Shown piece after piece: positions 1-7,364 of a stretch of DNA of 11,574 bases. Both the position numbers and the translations under genes were made by a program. The notes beneath the pieces are model-generated. The model worked only from the letters and a program-made list of their open reading frames with translations. It ran no database searches and was not told the origin of the DNA. This DNA comes from an uncultured Alphaproteobacteria bacterium (lineage in GTDB: Bacteria > Pseudomonadota > Alphaproteobacteria > RUG11792), in assembly GCA_905236375.1 (NCBI GenBank), contig CAJOOW010000015.1, positions 1 through 11,574 of the forward strand. The letters are read 5' to 3'. Position 1 is the first letter of the stretch. Every line of letters starts with the position of its first letter.

Positions 1-1237
1 AACCTTCTTCATAATTTATTCGTATGGCTTGCTGTTTTTTGATCCTTTCAACAGCTTTCTTGATCTTATCCATATCATTAGTTTTTATGATGATATAAAG
101 CTTTCGAGTTTTTTCATCTTTCGTTATAAACAAATAATCTTCATTCCTATGAGGCAATTTTGATTGAATGGTCCTTAAGGCTGGAGCCCCAAGGTTAGTC
201 CCAATAAACAATGTTGTATAAGGACCAATTTCATTTTGAATTTCATCGATTTGAAACGCAGATTTAATAATCTGTTTACATTCCGGAACATCAATTCCGT
301 TTTCAACAACAAGGCATATTCTTTTCATCATAATTGCATATTCTTCATAAGCTTTCGGAAATTGTTCTTCGACATGCTTTATGAATTTTTCGAAAAATGC
401 TTTATCGATTTTTTTCTCGGCTTTAAGATATTCGTCGACCATATTTAAGGTTGATTTTGCGATCTTCTCTATTTTATTATCATTCGGATGCTGAAGAACA
501 GAATCTTTAGGATCTGGCAATTTTGAGTGAATCCAAAGCCCGCCAATAGCATAAGCTAAAACATCATCAAGCATGAAATAGGCAGGCAAAGCATTTGAAG
601 ATTTATGACTCAAGAAATAATTTCTCATGGATAATTTTGTATTTGGATCCATTGTTTGAAAAAGTCTGTGACATACTTGTTTCAAAATTTCACATATATC
701 CGCGGCTTTGTTTCCCCAATTGAATTTCAATATTATGTTATTTCCAAAAGATTTTGCAAAGCTTCCTGAGTTTTTGATTGTCGAACATACGAAGACCTTA
801 AGTGAATCTTTCACTTTAAGTTGACTGTCATAGAAATCAAAAATCGCATCAAAATCTATATGGCTTGCGATTTTTTCATTATATTCCTTCATTTCCAGAG
901 CTCTTGCTGCCAAAATCTCCATATCAGATTGGAATTGACTGTCATATTTTTCGCTAACTTTGTGCCATAAATTCAAAAAATTCGGAGTCATATATTTATG
1001 ATTATATTTTCGATTGATATCGGCTAGGCATGAGATAAATTCTGCTTGTTCATCTTCATTTGAAGTTAGGCTGGAAAAAGAGCTTGTTATTTCCTTTTCT
1101 AATTCCTCACTGATTGTCTTATCAAAGAAAATTTGGCTGAAAAGCGAAATGTTCCGATTTATCTGAAAATCCAAATTCAATCCGAAACAAAAATTGCAAC
1201 ACATCCCGAATAGAACGATAAAAAGTCTGTAGGGCAT
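1..1237 (-). CDS. Secreted protein of unknown function, 3' end off the window; possible inactive gluzincin-like peptidase
   Basis: This frame is open on the minus strand from an ATG at 1237 to the window edge, giving 412 codons with no stop, so the C-terminus is missing. Residues 1-19 look like a Sec signal peptide: a short basic start (MPYR), a hydrophobic run, and likely cleavage after CFG. The mature part is Lys/Glu-rich and probably periplasmic. I do not recognise the family. A strand-like stretch at about 146-171 leads into a helix containing KQVCH (186-190). About 34 residues later comes LDDVLAYA (223-230). The layout resembles a gluzincin metallopeptidase (HExxH, then an E in a W..EGxAxY-like helix), but with the first His, the catalytic Glu and the third ligand replaced. 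That resemblance is inference. The start lies 13 bases after the stop of the upstream lytic transglycosylase, suggesting co-transcription. No clear Shine-Dalgarno is visible. Being a gene is fairly certain; the function is not. Confidence 0.8.
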   Translation of the reverse strand, partial: MPYRLFIVLFGMCCNFCFGLNLDFQINRNISLFSQIFFDKTISEELEKEITSSFSSLTSNEDEQAEFISCLADINRKYNHKYMTPNFLNLWHKVSEKYDSQFQSDMEILAARALEMKEYNEKIASHIDFDAIFDFYDSQLKVKDSLKVFVCSTIKNSGSFAKSFGNNIILKFNWGNKAADICEILKQVCHRLFQTMDPNTKLSMRNYFLSHKSSNALPAYFMLDDVLAYAIGGLWIHSKLPDPKDSVLQHPNDNKIEKIAKSTLNMVDEYLKAEKKIDKAFFEKFIKHVEEQFPKAYEEYAIMMKRICLVVENGIDVPECKQIIKSAFQIDEIQNEIGPYTTLFIGTNLGAPALRTIQSKLPHRNEDYLFITKDEKTRKLYIIIKTNDMDKIKKAVERIKKQQAIRINYEEG

Positions 1238-1250
1238 TTGAGACAAAAAC

Positions 1251-1823
1251 TTAGCTGACTCTATACATAAAATTATACGCCTTCATGACCTTGGAATGAT
1301 AGCGTTTATGATATTTCTTTTTGCTTGTATGATACATTTTTATTGCTTTTTCCCAACTCCCATATTTGTTATAGAGAGATTTCAATAACCGAGCAGCATA
1401 TGCCGCATTTTTTTCTGGAGTAAACATTTCGTTTAGTGAGGAAAAATGTTTTTTGTGAGTTTTATAATGTAGCTGTAAACATCCAATGCTAATATTTTTG
1501 CAACCACTATTTAAGGAGTTGTTAACAAAATTAACGGCTTCCCCTTTAGTCTTAAAATTATGTGCTCTGCCTCTTGCATTAACGGCATAAGCTTTATGTT
1601 TTGATTCAATCTCAGCAATAGAATTCAAAATTCCATGTGGAATTCCTGTATTCTGTTCTTCTTTTGCTATTATCTTTTCGATCCTTATTTTTTCTGTTTC
1701 GGGAGTCCGTTCGCTTTCTTCTTCGACAGACGTTTTCATGCTAGAACATCCTGATAATGCAAAGATAACCAGCATAAATTGGATAAACTTTTCGATCAAT
1801 ATTCTTTCCATATTGAAGGTCAT
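1251..1823 (-). CDS. Lytic transglycosylase-like lipoprotein (SLT domain)
   Basis: Likely a peptidoglycan lytic transglycosylase that cleaves MurNAc-GlcNAc strands from the periplasmic side of a membrane. Residues 1-26 form a lipoprotein signal with lipobox LSGC (acylated Cys26), followed by an acidic linker (about 30-50). The SLT/lysozyme-like domain runs from about 50 to 186. Its probable catalytic residue is Glu73 in AEIES, followed by A80-V-N and the GCLQL segment (114-118, the GCMQ motif of the family). The helix FTPEKNAAYAARLL (134-147) and GSWEKAIKMYHT (155-166) follow. This arrangement, with an insert of about 40 residues between the catalytic Glu and GCMQ, matches a family I know mainly from alphaproteobacteria. 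At 190 aa it is close to single-domain. The start is uncertain: the promoter upstream would initiate almost on the 1823 ATG, so Met5 (ATG at 1811) is a plausible true start and still leaves a full signal peptide. The unknown secreted gene follows 13 bases downstream. Confidence 0.9.
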   Translation of the reverse strand: MTFNMERILIEKFIQFMLVIFALSGCSSMKTSVEEESERTPETEKIRIEKIIAKEEQNTGIPHGILNSIAEIESKHKAYAVNARGRAHNFKTKGEAVNFVNNSLNSGCKNISIGCLQLHYKTHKKHFSSLNEMFTPEKNAAYAARLLKSLYNKYGSWEKAIKMYHTSKKKYHKRYHSKVMKAYNFMYRVS

Positions 1824-1829
1824 GGGGGC

Positions 1830-1858
1830 AGTGTAGCAGAAATGATTTCAAATGTCAA
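1830..1858 (-). promoter_or_regulatory. Sigma70-type promoter for the lytic transglycosylase unit
   Basis: Read on the minus strand, a perfect -35 TTGACA (1858-1853) is followed by 17 bases and a -10 TACACT (1835-1830) preceded by TG at the extended -10 position. Predicted initiation is about 7 bases on, near 1823, which coincides with the first ATG of the lipoprotein gene. The transcript would be leaderless or would use the in-frame ATG at 1811. The match is seen directly; activity is inferred. Confidence 0.7.
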
Positions 1859-1997
1859 CATATTAAATATATATTTCTTATTTGTAAAATATTTTTATAT
1901 ATTTGGATTTATTTTTAAAAGAATGCTTATAAAAATTACTCTAACTTTAGCATGTTTAAGAAGCATAGGAGCCAAAAGCCCTCTAAAAGACTAAACC

Positions 1998-3092
1998 TTA
2001 TTTCTTTTTGAGAAACAATATTCCGGTCACAAATATTAAAATTGGAACAGCAAATGCAGAAAATGCAATAGGTAGCACACCACTTTCGCCATAAGCCATC
2101 ACGATATTATTTAGAAAATAAACAGGAAAAGCCAAAGCCATTAAGATGGCTACCTTTATCATATAAGCTTTTCGGTCTCTTAAATTCTGATTTACGCAAA
2201 AAGTCATTGCAACAACCGCAAAAGCAAACATTTGTAGGATAATAGAAATTCTAGAATACCAATGGATCTTGTAACCAATTGTTGATAATCCAACTTTTGA
2301 AAACATATTTATGTATTTACCAATACTCCAAAAAGAAATTTCTCTCGGATCCGCCACCATACTACTGAGATTTTTATAAGAAATTTTTGTTGGCAAATTC
2401 ACTGAATTTTCTTCTGACCTAAGTCCATTTGCTGTTATAATGACACATTCTTTTGCGCTCCAATTCCCATCTGATATCCCTAAATTTTTGGCCCGAATCA
2501 ACCGAATATAATCATTTGATTCATTAAATTCAAAAATTCTGACATTAAATAAAGAGGAGGTTTTTTGGCTAAATCCCCTTGCTGCTATTATGTATGATTT
2601 TTTGTCAAAAGTGTCTTTCAGCCAAATACCTTTATTTGTGATTGTCATATTTGTTTCGAAATCTTTCCCTTGTTTTAAGATTGTGTTGGTTTTGTGATAC
2701 TGTTTGTATGAATAAGCAGAAAGACTATCGAAAACTGAAATATAAAAAGTCCCCAAAATTGCCACTGCAATAGCTATGGATTTAAAAATTTGGAAAGGTG
2801 ATATGCCAGAGCCTTTTATAACGATTAACTCCAATTTATTATGAAAATTTGTAAAAAAGACGATCGATGACAAGAGGATCATGAAAGCGAAAAAAGATGA
2901 AAAACTCACCATCGCCCGACAAAATGTTATTTTAATTATTTGAGTCATAGATGGACTATAGCCCGCTGAAAAATATTTTCTAACAACCTCCATCGATTCC
3001 AACAACATTATCACAATAAAAAAACATAAAAAAACAACAAGGAAGCTTTTAATGAAATTGCTGATTAAATACCTTGATAATATTCCCCTCAT
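1998..3092 (-). CDS. lptG: LPS export permease LptG
   Basis: One of the two permease subunits of the inner-membrane LptB2FG ABC transporter, which extracts LPS from the inner membrane and feeds it to LptC/LptA. The 364-aa length is typical of LptF/LptG (YjgP/YjgQ family). Membrane segments are seen at about 14-32, 60-80 and 102-122. A large periplasmic beta-rich domain (about 125-275) follows, and three more segments fill about 285-361. Between segments 2 and 3 lies the cytoplasmic coupling helix, with NKLELIVIKGSGIS (85-98) matching the family's ELxxLxAxGxS pattern that docks on LptB. It is assigned LptG rather than LptF by its second place in the pair and its N-terminal form (RYLI..F...F). 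The ATG overlaps the lptF stop in TGATG, which implies translational coupling, and an AGGAG ribosome site sits 9 bases upstream inside lptF. The partner lptCAB genes lie on the other strand about 5 kb away. Confidence 0.93.
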   Translation of the reverse strand: MRGILSRYLISNFIKSFLVVFLCFFIVIMLLESMEVVRKYFSAGYSPSMTQIIKITFCRAMVSFSSFFAFMILLSSIVFFTNFHNKLELIVIKGSGISPFQIFKSIAIAVAILGTFYISVFDSLSAYSYKQYHKTNTILKQGKDFETNMTITNKGIWLKDTFDKKSYIIAARGFSQKTSSLFNVRIFEFNESNDYIRLIRAKNLGISDGNWSAKECVIITANGLRSEENSVNLPTKISYKNLSSMVADPREISFWSIGKYINMFSKVGLSTIGYKIHWYSRISIILQMFAFAVVAMTFCVNQNLRDRKAYMIKVAILMALAFPVYFLNNIVMAYGESGVLPIAFSAFAVPILIFVTGILFLKKK

Positions 3093-4174
3093 CAGTTCTG
3101 TCTCCTCATAAAAAAGACATACAGGAAAGCGATTAAGCCTAACATTATCAGATAGTTATAAAATATCATCGCTGTATTTTTTGTTGCCGTATTTAGTAGT
3201 AGCATAAAAAAGACATAGCAGCCTGTTCCTGCAAAGAAAGCAGAAATCGAATCTCTAAGCATTTGTCCTCTCTCTTTTGCTTTAATTAAAAAAATTCCAA
3301 CAATTAAAGCATTTAGGATTGAGAGAAATGAACTCAAAATCCTGGAATGATATTCCGCTTTGTAATTTGTTTTCAGATGTTCATCAGTCGCTACTTCAGC
3401 CTCACTTATCAACTCAGATTGAGTTAGATAATTCACCTTGGATGATTTCTCATAAAATCTTTTAAAGAATTGAGTTATGTCATATGACAGAGATTCAAAT
3501 TGCAAAGTCGCAATTACTTCATTTTTTGCACTTAGCTCTTGTCGATATCCATTCACTAGTTGTATGTGCACTTCGCCATTCTCCATCAATAAAGCTCCCT
3601 CTTTCGCTGATATAATATTTGTATTCAACGTTTGTTTCTTTGGAATATAAGAAATAAAAATATTTCGCAACTCATTTCCTTCTCTAGATCCGACATAAAC
3701 CATTGCATTTCCAATGGAATTAAACGAATCTGGTTTTAAGAGATTTATTGAAATCTGCGTTTTGATCTGTTCCTTCATATATTCAAAAGCCTTATATGCC
3801 TGTGGAGATCCGCTAGTATGTATATATAAAACAATGGCAGAAATAAGACATCCCACAGCTAGTAAAGGATTTAAGATCGATAAATAGCTTTTACCAGATG
3901 TCATCATTATCACCAACTCATTAGTTGTTTGAAGCGAATGCAAAGTTATTATCACAGAGATCAACAGACAAATCGGCAAGATAATGCCACTAATTCCTGG
4001 AAGAACACAAATAATTAGTTTGAAAAATGTCCATATGGATAAACTATCTGAAACAATTAGATCTATATATTTTACTGACATTGTTATCCAAGCCATTAAG
4101 ATAACAATTGGAGAAACCATAAGAAATGTTGTTAATAGTCTTTTGAAAATGTATCTAAAGGCTATTGAAAACAT
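3092..4174 (-). CDS. lptF: LPS export permease LptF
   Basis: Partner permease of LptG in the LptB2FG LPS extractor in the inner membrane. The 360 residues show the family layout: membrane segments at about 13-33, 52-78 and 100-119, a periplasmic beta-jellyroll region (about 120-275), then segments at about 281-300, 308-328 and 333-356. The coupling helix between segments 2 and 3 includes LQTTNELVIMMTSGKS (81-96), equivalent to the E-L-x-A-x-x-A-G-x-S stretch of characterised proteins. The N-terminus (FRYIFKRLLTTFLMV) is typical of LptF. The ATG is 12 bases after the gyrA stop and the stop shares one base with the lptG start, so gyrA, lptF and lptG are probably co-transcribed. Only a weak GAG lies ahead of the ATG, so re-initiation after gyrA is likely. 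The order lptF then lptG is the usual one; having gyrA immediately upstream is less usual. Confidence 0.93.
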   Translation of the reverse strand: MFSIAFRYIFKRLLTTFLMVSPIVILMAWITMSVKYIDLIVSDSLSIWTFFKLIICVLPGISGIILPICLLISVIITLHSLQTTNELVIMMTSGKSYLSILNPLLAVGCLISAIVLYIHTSGSPQAYKAFEYMKEQIKTQISINLLKPDSFNSIGNAMVYVGSREGNELRNIFISYIPKKQTLNTNIISAKEGALLMENGEVHIQLVNGYRQELSAKNEVIATLQFESLSYDITQFFKRFYEKSSKVNYLTQSELISEAEVATDEHLKTNYKAEYHSRILSSFLSILNALIVGIFLIKAKERGQMLRDSISAFFAGTGCYVFFMLLLNTATKNTAMIFYNYLIMLGLIAFLYVFFMRRQN

Positions 4175-4186
4175 CGCTCTAAAAGA

Positions 4187-6847
4187 TCATTCCTCACTTG
4201 TTTCTGTTTCTTCGGAAGATTCCGTAATTGCGGAGATTGAAGTTATTTTTTCTCCTTCGTTTAATCTGAAAAGAATAACTCCTTGAGAAACTCTTCGAGT
4301 GATTCTAATTTCTTCAACAGAACATCTCATAATCCGCCCTGTGTTGGTAACCATCATGATTTGAGTGTCATATTCAACAGGGAAAGAGGCAACAACCTTT
4401 CCATTTTTCTCTGTTATTGCAAGGCTTGTAAATCCCTGAGTTCCTCGGCTCGTTGAACGATAATCATAAGAAGAAGAAATCTTTCCAAATCCATTTTCAG
4501 TTACTGTTAGAATAAGTTTTTCTTCGCTGGCGAGCTTTGTCATTCGATCTTCAACTAGGCCTCTTGTTTCGAGTTTGCCTTTCTTCGCCAATTTCCTGAG
4601 TTTCTCGGCATTCTTCAAATATTCTTCACGTTCTTCGATATTTTCAAGATCATAGCGATCAAGATTTGCCATAGAGATAACTTCATCTCCTGGTTTTAGT
4701 TTAATTCCTCTGACTCCATTAGAATTTCTTCCAGCAAAAACTCTTATGTCATCAACTGGGAATCTGTTGCAAACTCCATTGCGAGTGCTTAGAAAAACAT
4801 CCTGATCATCAGCGCAGAATCTAACATCAATGAGCTTTTCGCCTTCATCAAGAAGCATTGCTCTTTTTCCATTTGATTGAATGTTTTCAAAATCTTGATA
4901 TTTATTTCTCCTTACATTTCCAAATGATGTTGAGAATATCAAAGTTTTATCATCGAAATTTTCATCAGACCTTACTATTAGAATTGTTGCAATGTTTTCA
5001 TTTTCTTCAACAGGGAGCATATTAACAAGAGCCCTTCCTTTTGAAGTTGGAGAACCAATTGGAAGTTTATAAACCTTCATTTTGTAAACTTTTCCTATGG
5101 TCGTAAAGAACAAAACATCATCATGAGTGTTCGCTATTATGACTCTTTGGACGATATCCTCTTCTTTTGTTTCCATGCCATTTCGGCCTCTTCCTCCGCG
5201 TTTTTGCGCTCTATAAGTCGAAAGAGGAACGCGTTTGATATACCCGCCAAGAGTATATGTAACAACCATATCTTCTTTTTGGATTAGATCTTCATCATCG
5301 ACGTTTTCAAATGTTTGCTCAATTTGAGTTAATCTCGGAGTATTAAATTTCTCTTTAACTTCTTGCATTTCAGATTTAATAATCTCAATAACTCTTTGCT
5401 TTGAACCCAAAATATCGAGCAGTTCATTGATCTGCGCAACAACTTCATTTAAATCATTTTGAATCTTATCCCTTTCAAGCCCTGTTAATTTATGGAGTCT
5501 TAAATCCAAAATCGCATTGGCTTGTTCTTCTGTGAGCTTGTAAGTCTTCGCATTTTCGGAATATCCATCGACTAGTTCTAGAAGTGGCTTAATGTTTTCC
5601 GCATCAAATTCTTCAAGCATCAAGTTGTCTTTTGCTTCATTTCTATCGGCTGCTGATCTTATGATTTCAATTACCCTATCGATATTTGCAATTGCCAAAC
5701 CAAAACCAAGCAATATATGGGCTCTCTCTCTGCTCTTTTTCAGATTAAATTTGCTTCTTCTTATGACAACTTCTTGTCTGAATTCGATGAAATTATCGAT
5801 AATTCCGCGAAGAGATAATTGAACAGGCCTGTTTTTAACGAGAGCGACCATGTTATATCCAAGGCTCGTCTGCAGCTGAGTGAATTTAAATAATTGATTT
5901 AAAACAACTTCTCCAACAACATCTTTTTTAAGTTCGATGACTATTCTGACTCCGTCTTTGTTAGACTCATCTCTGATATCACTAATTCCTTCAACGATTT
6001 TTTCCTTAACAAGTTCTGCGATTCTCTCAACCAATTTCGCTTTGTTAACTTGATATGGGATTTCATGAACAATTATGCTTTCTTTATCGCCATGTCCCTT
6101 AACAATGCTTGTTTTTGCTCTGACAATAATTGAACCTCTGCCGGAATTGAAGGCATTTCTGATTCCTCCATTTCCCATAACAATTCCGCCAGTTGGAAAA
6201 TCTGGCCCTGGAATATAATTTTGCATCAATTCTTCGATTGTTATGTCTGGATTATCCAAAACAGCACAACAAGCATCAATAACTTCTCCAAGGTTATGAG
6301 TTGGGATATAAGTTGCCATTCCAACAGCAATTCCGTTTGATCCATTTACCAAAAGATTTGGGAATTTTGCAGGAAGAACAATTGGCTCCATGATTGTTCC
6401 GTCATAGTTTGGAGCGAAATTAACGGTATCTTCATCAATATTAGCAACGAGTTCATGCGCTGCAAGAGCCATTCTGGCTTCTGTGTAACGAGGAGCCGCT
6501 GCGGAATCTCCATCCATTGAACCAAAGTTTCCTTGGCCATCAACAAGAGGAAGTCTTAAGCTAAAATCTTGAGCCAAACGAACCATAGTATCGTAAATTG
6601 CAGCATCGCCATGAGGATGATATTTTCCCATAACTTCGCCGACAACCCTTGCGGATTTTCTATATGGTTTGTTATAGTGATTGCTTGTTTCATTCATCGC
6701 ATGAATGATCCTTCTGTGCACTGGCTTTAAACCATCACGAACGTCTGGAATCGCCCTCGAAACGATAACGCTCATAGCGTAATCTAAATATGAATTTTGA
6801 ACTTCTTCTTCAATAGCAACTGATACGATATCGTTTCTTTCTTCCAT
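4187..6847 (-). CDS. gyrA: DNA gyrase subunit A
   Basis: Subunit A of DNA gyrase, the type IIA topoisomerase that, with GyrB, cuts and reseals duplex DNA to introduce negative supercoils. The 886 residues cover the full family length. The N-terminal breakage-reunion domain carries the catalytic tyrosine at Tyr121 in AAPRYTE (E. coli Tyr122). The quinolone-determining region has HPHGDAAIYDT (77-87), placing Ala82 at the position of E. coli Ser83, while Asp86 (E. coli Asp87) is kept. The C-terminal beta-pinwheel begins with a GyrA box QKRGGRG at about residue 547, which separates it from ParC. The C-terminus ends in an acidic Ser/Glu tail, as in many GyrA proteins. The start at 6847 (MEERNDIVSV) aligns with known N-termini and lies about 30 bases after the predicted transcription start. 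It heads a run with lptF (12-base gap) and lptG. Identification is secure. Confidence 0.98.
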   Translation of the reverse strand: MEERNDIVSVAIEEEVQNSYLDYAMSVIVSRAIPDVRDGLKPVHRRIIHAMNETSNHYNKPYRKSARVVGEVMGKYHPHGDAAIYDTMVRLAQDFSLRLPLVDGQGNFGSMDGDSAAAPRYTEARMALAAHELVANIDEDTVNFAPNYDGTIMEPIVLPAKFPNLLVNGSNGIAVGMATYIPTHNLGEVIDACCAVLDNPDITIEELMQNYIPGPDFPTGGIVMGNGGIRNAFNSGRGSIIVRAKTSIVKGHGDKESIIVHEIPYQVNKAKLVERIAELVKEKIVEGISDIRDESNKDGVRIVIELKKDVVGEVVLNQLFKFTQLQTSLGYNMVALVKNRPVQLSLRGIIDNFIEFRQEVVIRRSKFNLKKSRERAHILLGFGLAIANIDRVIEIIRSAADRNEAKDNLMLEEFDAENIKPLLELVDGYSENAKTYKLTEEQANAILDLRLHKLTGLERDKIQNDLNEVVAQINELLDILGSKQRVIEIIKSEMQEVKEKFNTPRLTQIEQTFENVDDEDLIQKEDMVVTYTLGGYIKRVPLSTYRAQKRGGRGRNGMETKEEDIVQRVIIANTHDDVLFFTTIGKVYKMKVYKLPIGSPTSKGRALVNMLPVEENENIATILIVRSDENFDDKTLIFSTSFGNVRRNKYQDFENIQSNGKRAMLLDEGEKLIDVRFCADDQDVFLSTRNGVCNRFPVDDIRVFAGRNSNGVRGIKLKPGDEVISMANLDRYDLENIEEREEYLKNAEKLRKLAKKGKLETRGLVEDRMTKLASEEKLILTVTENGFGKISSSYDYRSTSRGTQGFTSLAITEKNGKVVASFPVEYDTQIMMVTNTGRIMRCSVEEIRITRRVSQGVILFRLNEGEKITSISAITESSEETETSEE

Positions 6848-6884
6848 TTATCTCAACAATCAACTGATTCATGCGTGATAGCTT

Positions 6885-6914
6885 ATTATAGCACGAGAAA
6901 ATTAGTTTTTTCAA
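6885..6914 (-). promoter_or_regulatory. Sigma70-type promoter for gyrA-lptF-lptG
   Basis: On the minus strand a -35 TTGAAA (6914-6909) is followed by 18 bases and a perfect -10 TATAAT (6890-6885), preceded by TG one base away as in extended -10 promoters. Predicted initiation near 6878 gives a leader of about 30 bases before the gyrA ATG at 6847. Only a weak TTGAG lies in the ribosome-binding position. It faces away from the FYDLN-type gene in a 220-base divergent region. Confidence 0.7.
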
Positions 6915-7046
6915 AATCATTAGTTAAAATGAACAAAAATAGATAACGCCCCCACTCGTGAAGCTAGTTTTTCGATAAATCAATCAGGTAAAAACGACTT
7001 ACAATTGAACTTAAGACAAAAATAATGTAGCATATTGTCGTGATTT

Positions 7047-7052
7047 TATAAT
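7047..7052 (+). promoter_or_regulatory. Candidate -10 element for the FYDLN gene and trpS
   Basis: A perfect TATAAT lies at 7047-7052 with no good -35 at 16-18 bases. Initiation from it would give a leader of under 10 bases. An alternative is TTGAAC (7005-7010) with a poorer -10, TAGCAT (7028-7033), at 17 bases, giving a leader of about 28 bases. Which one is used cannot be told from the sequence. Confidence 0.35.
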
Positions 7053-7067
7053 AACTGGAAATAAAAA

Positions 7068-7364
7068 ATGAAATTAGAATGGGGAAAAAAGGTATACTGT
7101 CCATCATGTGCTCTGCCTTTCTATAGTATGCAAAAGACATCGCTCGTTTGTCCTAATTGCGGGAATAAATTCGATATTTCTGAATTGCATACGAAAAAAA
7201 CTTCAAATGTAGCCATGGATGAGATTACAGATACCGATGAAAAGATAGCTCTATCAGGATTTGAATTCATGGAAGAAGAGGCTGACGTCGATGTTGGAGA
7301 TGATTCAAATGAACTCACAGATGATGAGGTTATGGAAGATATAAAATTGGTTGACGAAGAATAA
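7068..7364 (+). CDS. FYDLN_acid (TIGR02300-like) zinc-ribbon protein with acidic tail
   Basis: A 98-aa protein with an N-terminal zinc ribbon: Cys11 and Cys14 in CPSC, then Cys28 and Cys31 in CPNC, 13 residues apart. The rest (about 50-98) is strongly acidic. This layout and the start WGKKVYCPSCALPFY match the FYDLN_acid family (TIGR02300), small proteins found in alphaproteobacteria with no established function. The eponymous FYDLN after the first Cys pair reads FYSMQ here (18-22), so the signature is only half kept. The stop overlaps the trpS ATG by one base (TAATG), so the two are likely translated in sequence from one transcript. A GGA 8 bases before the ATG is the only possible ribosome site. 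Zinc binding is inferred from the cysteines; a nucleic-acid or protein contact role is possible but untested by the sequence. Confidence 0.85.
   Translation: MKLEWGKKVYCPSCALPFYSMQKTSLVCPNCGNKFDISELHTKKTSNVAMDEITDTDEKIALSGFEFMEEEADVDVGDDSNELTDDEVMEDIKLVDEE

Noticed and set aside
236..448. Plus-strand open frame of 70 codons
   Set aside because: It lies opposite the long minus-strand secreted-protein gene, is low in complexity (Phe/Ile-rich from AT-rich antisense) and has no ribosome site.
1938..1948. 11-base word ACTCTAACTTT shared with 11546-11556
   Set aside because: Only two copies, no further similarity around them and an AT-rich background; most likely chance.
1779..1994. Plus-strand frame across the gap between lptG and the lipoprotein gene
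   Set aside because: Its start overlaps the signal-peptide region of the lipoprotein on the other strand. It crosses the predicted promoter, has biased composition and shows no family resemblance.
1920..1997. Possible terminator after lptG (ATGCTT/AAGCAT inverted repeat, 1923-1928 and 1960-1965)
   Set aside because: A short 6-bp stem with a loop of about 30 bases and only a mixed T/A tail; not convincing in AT-rich DNA.
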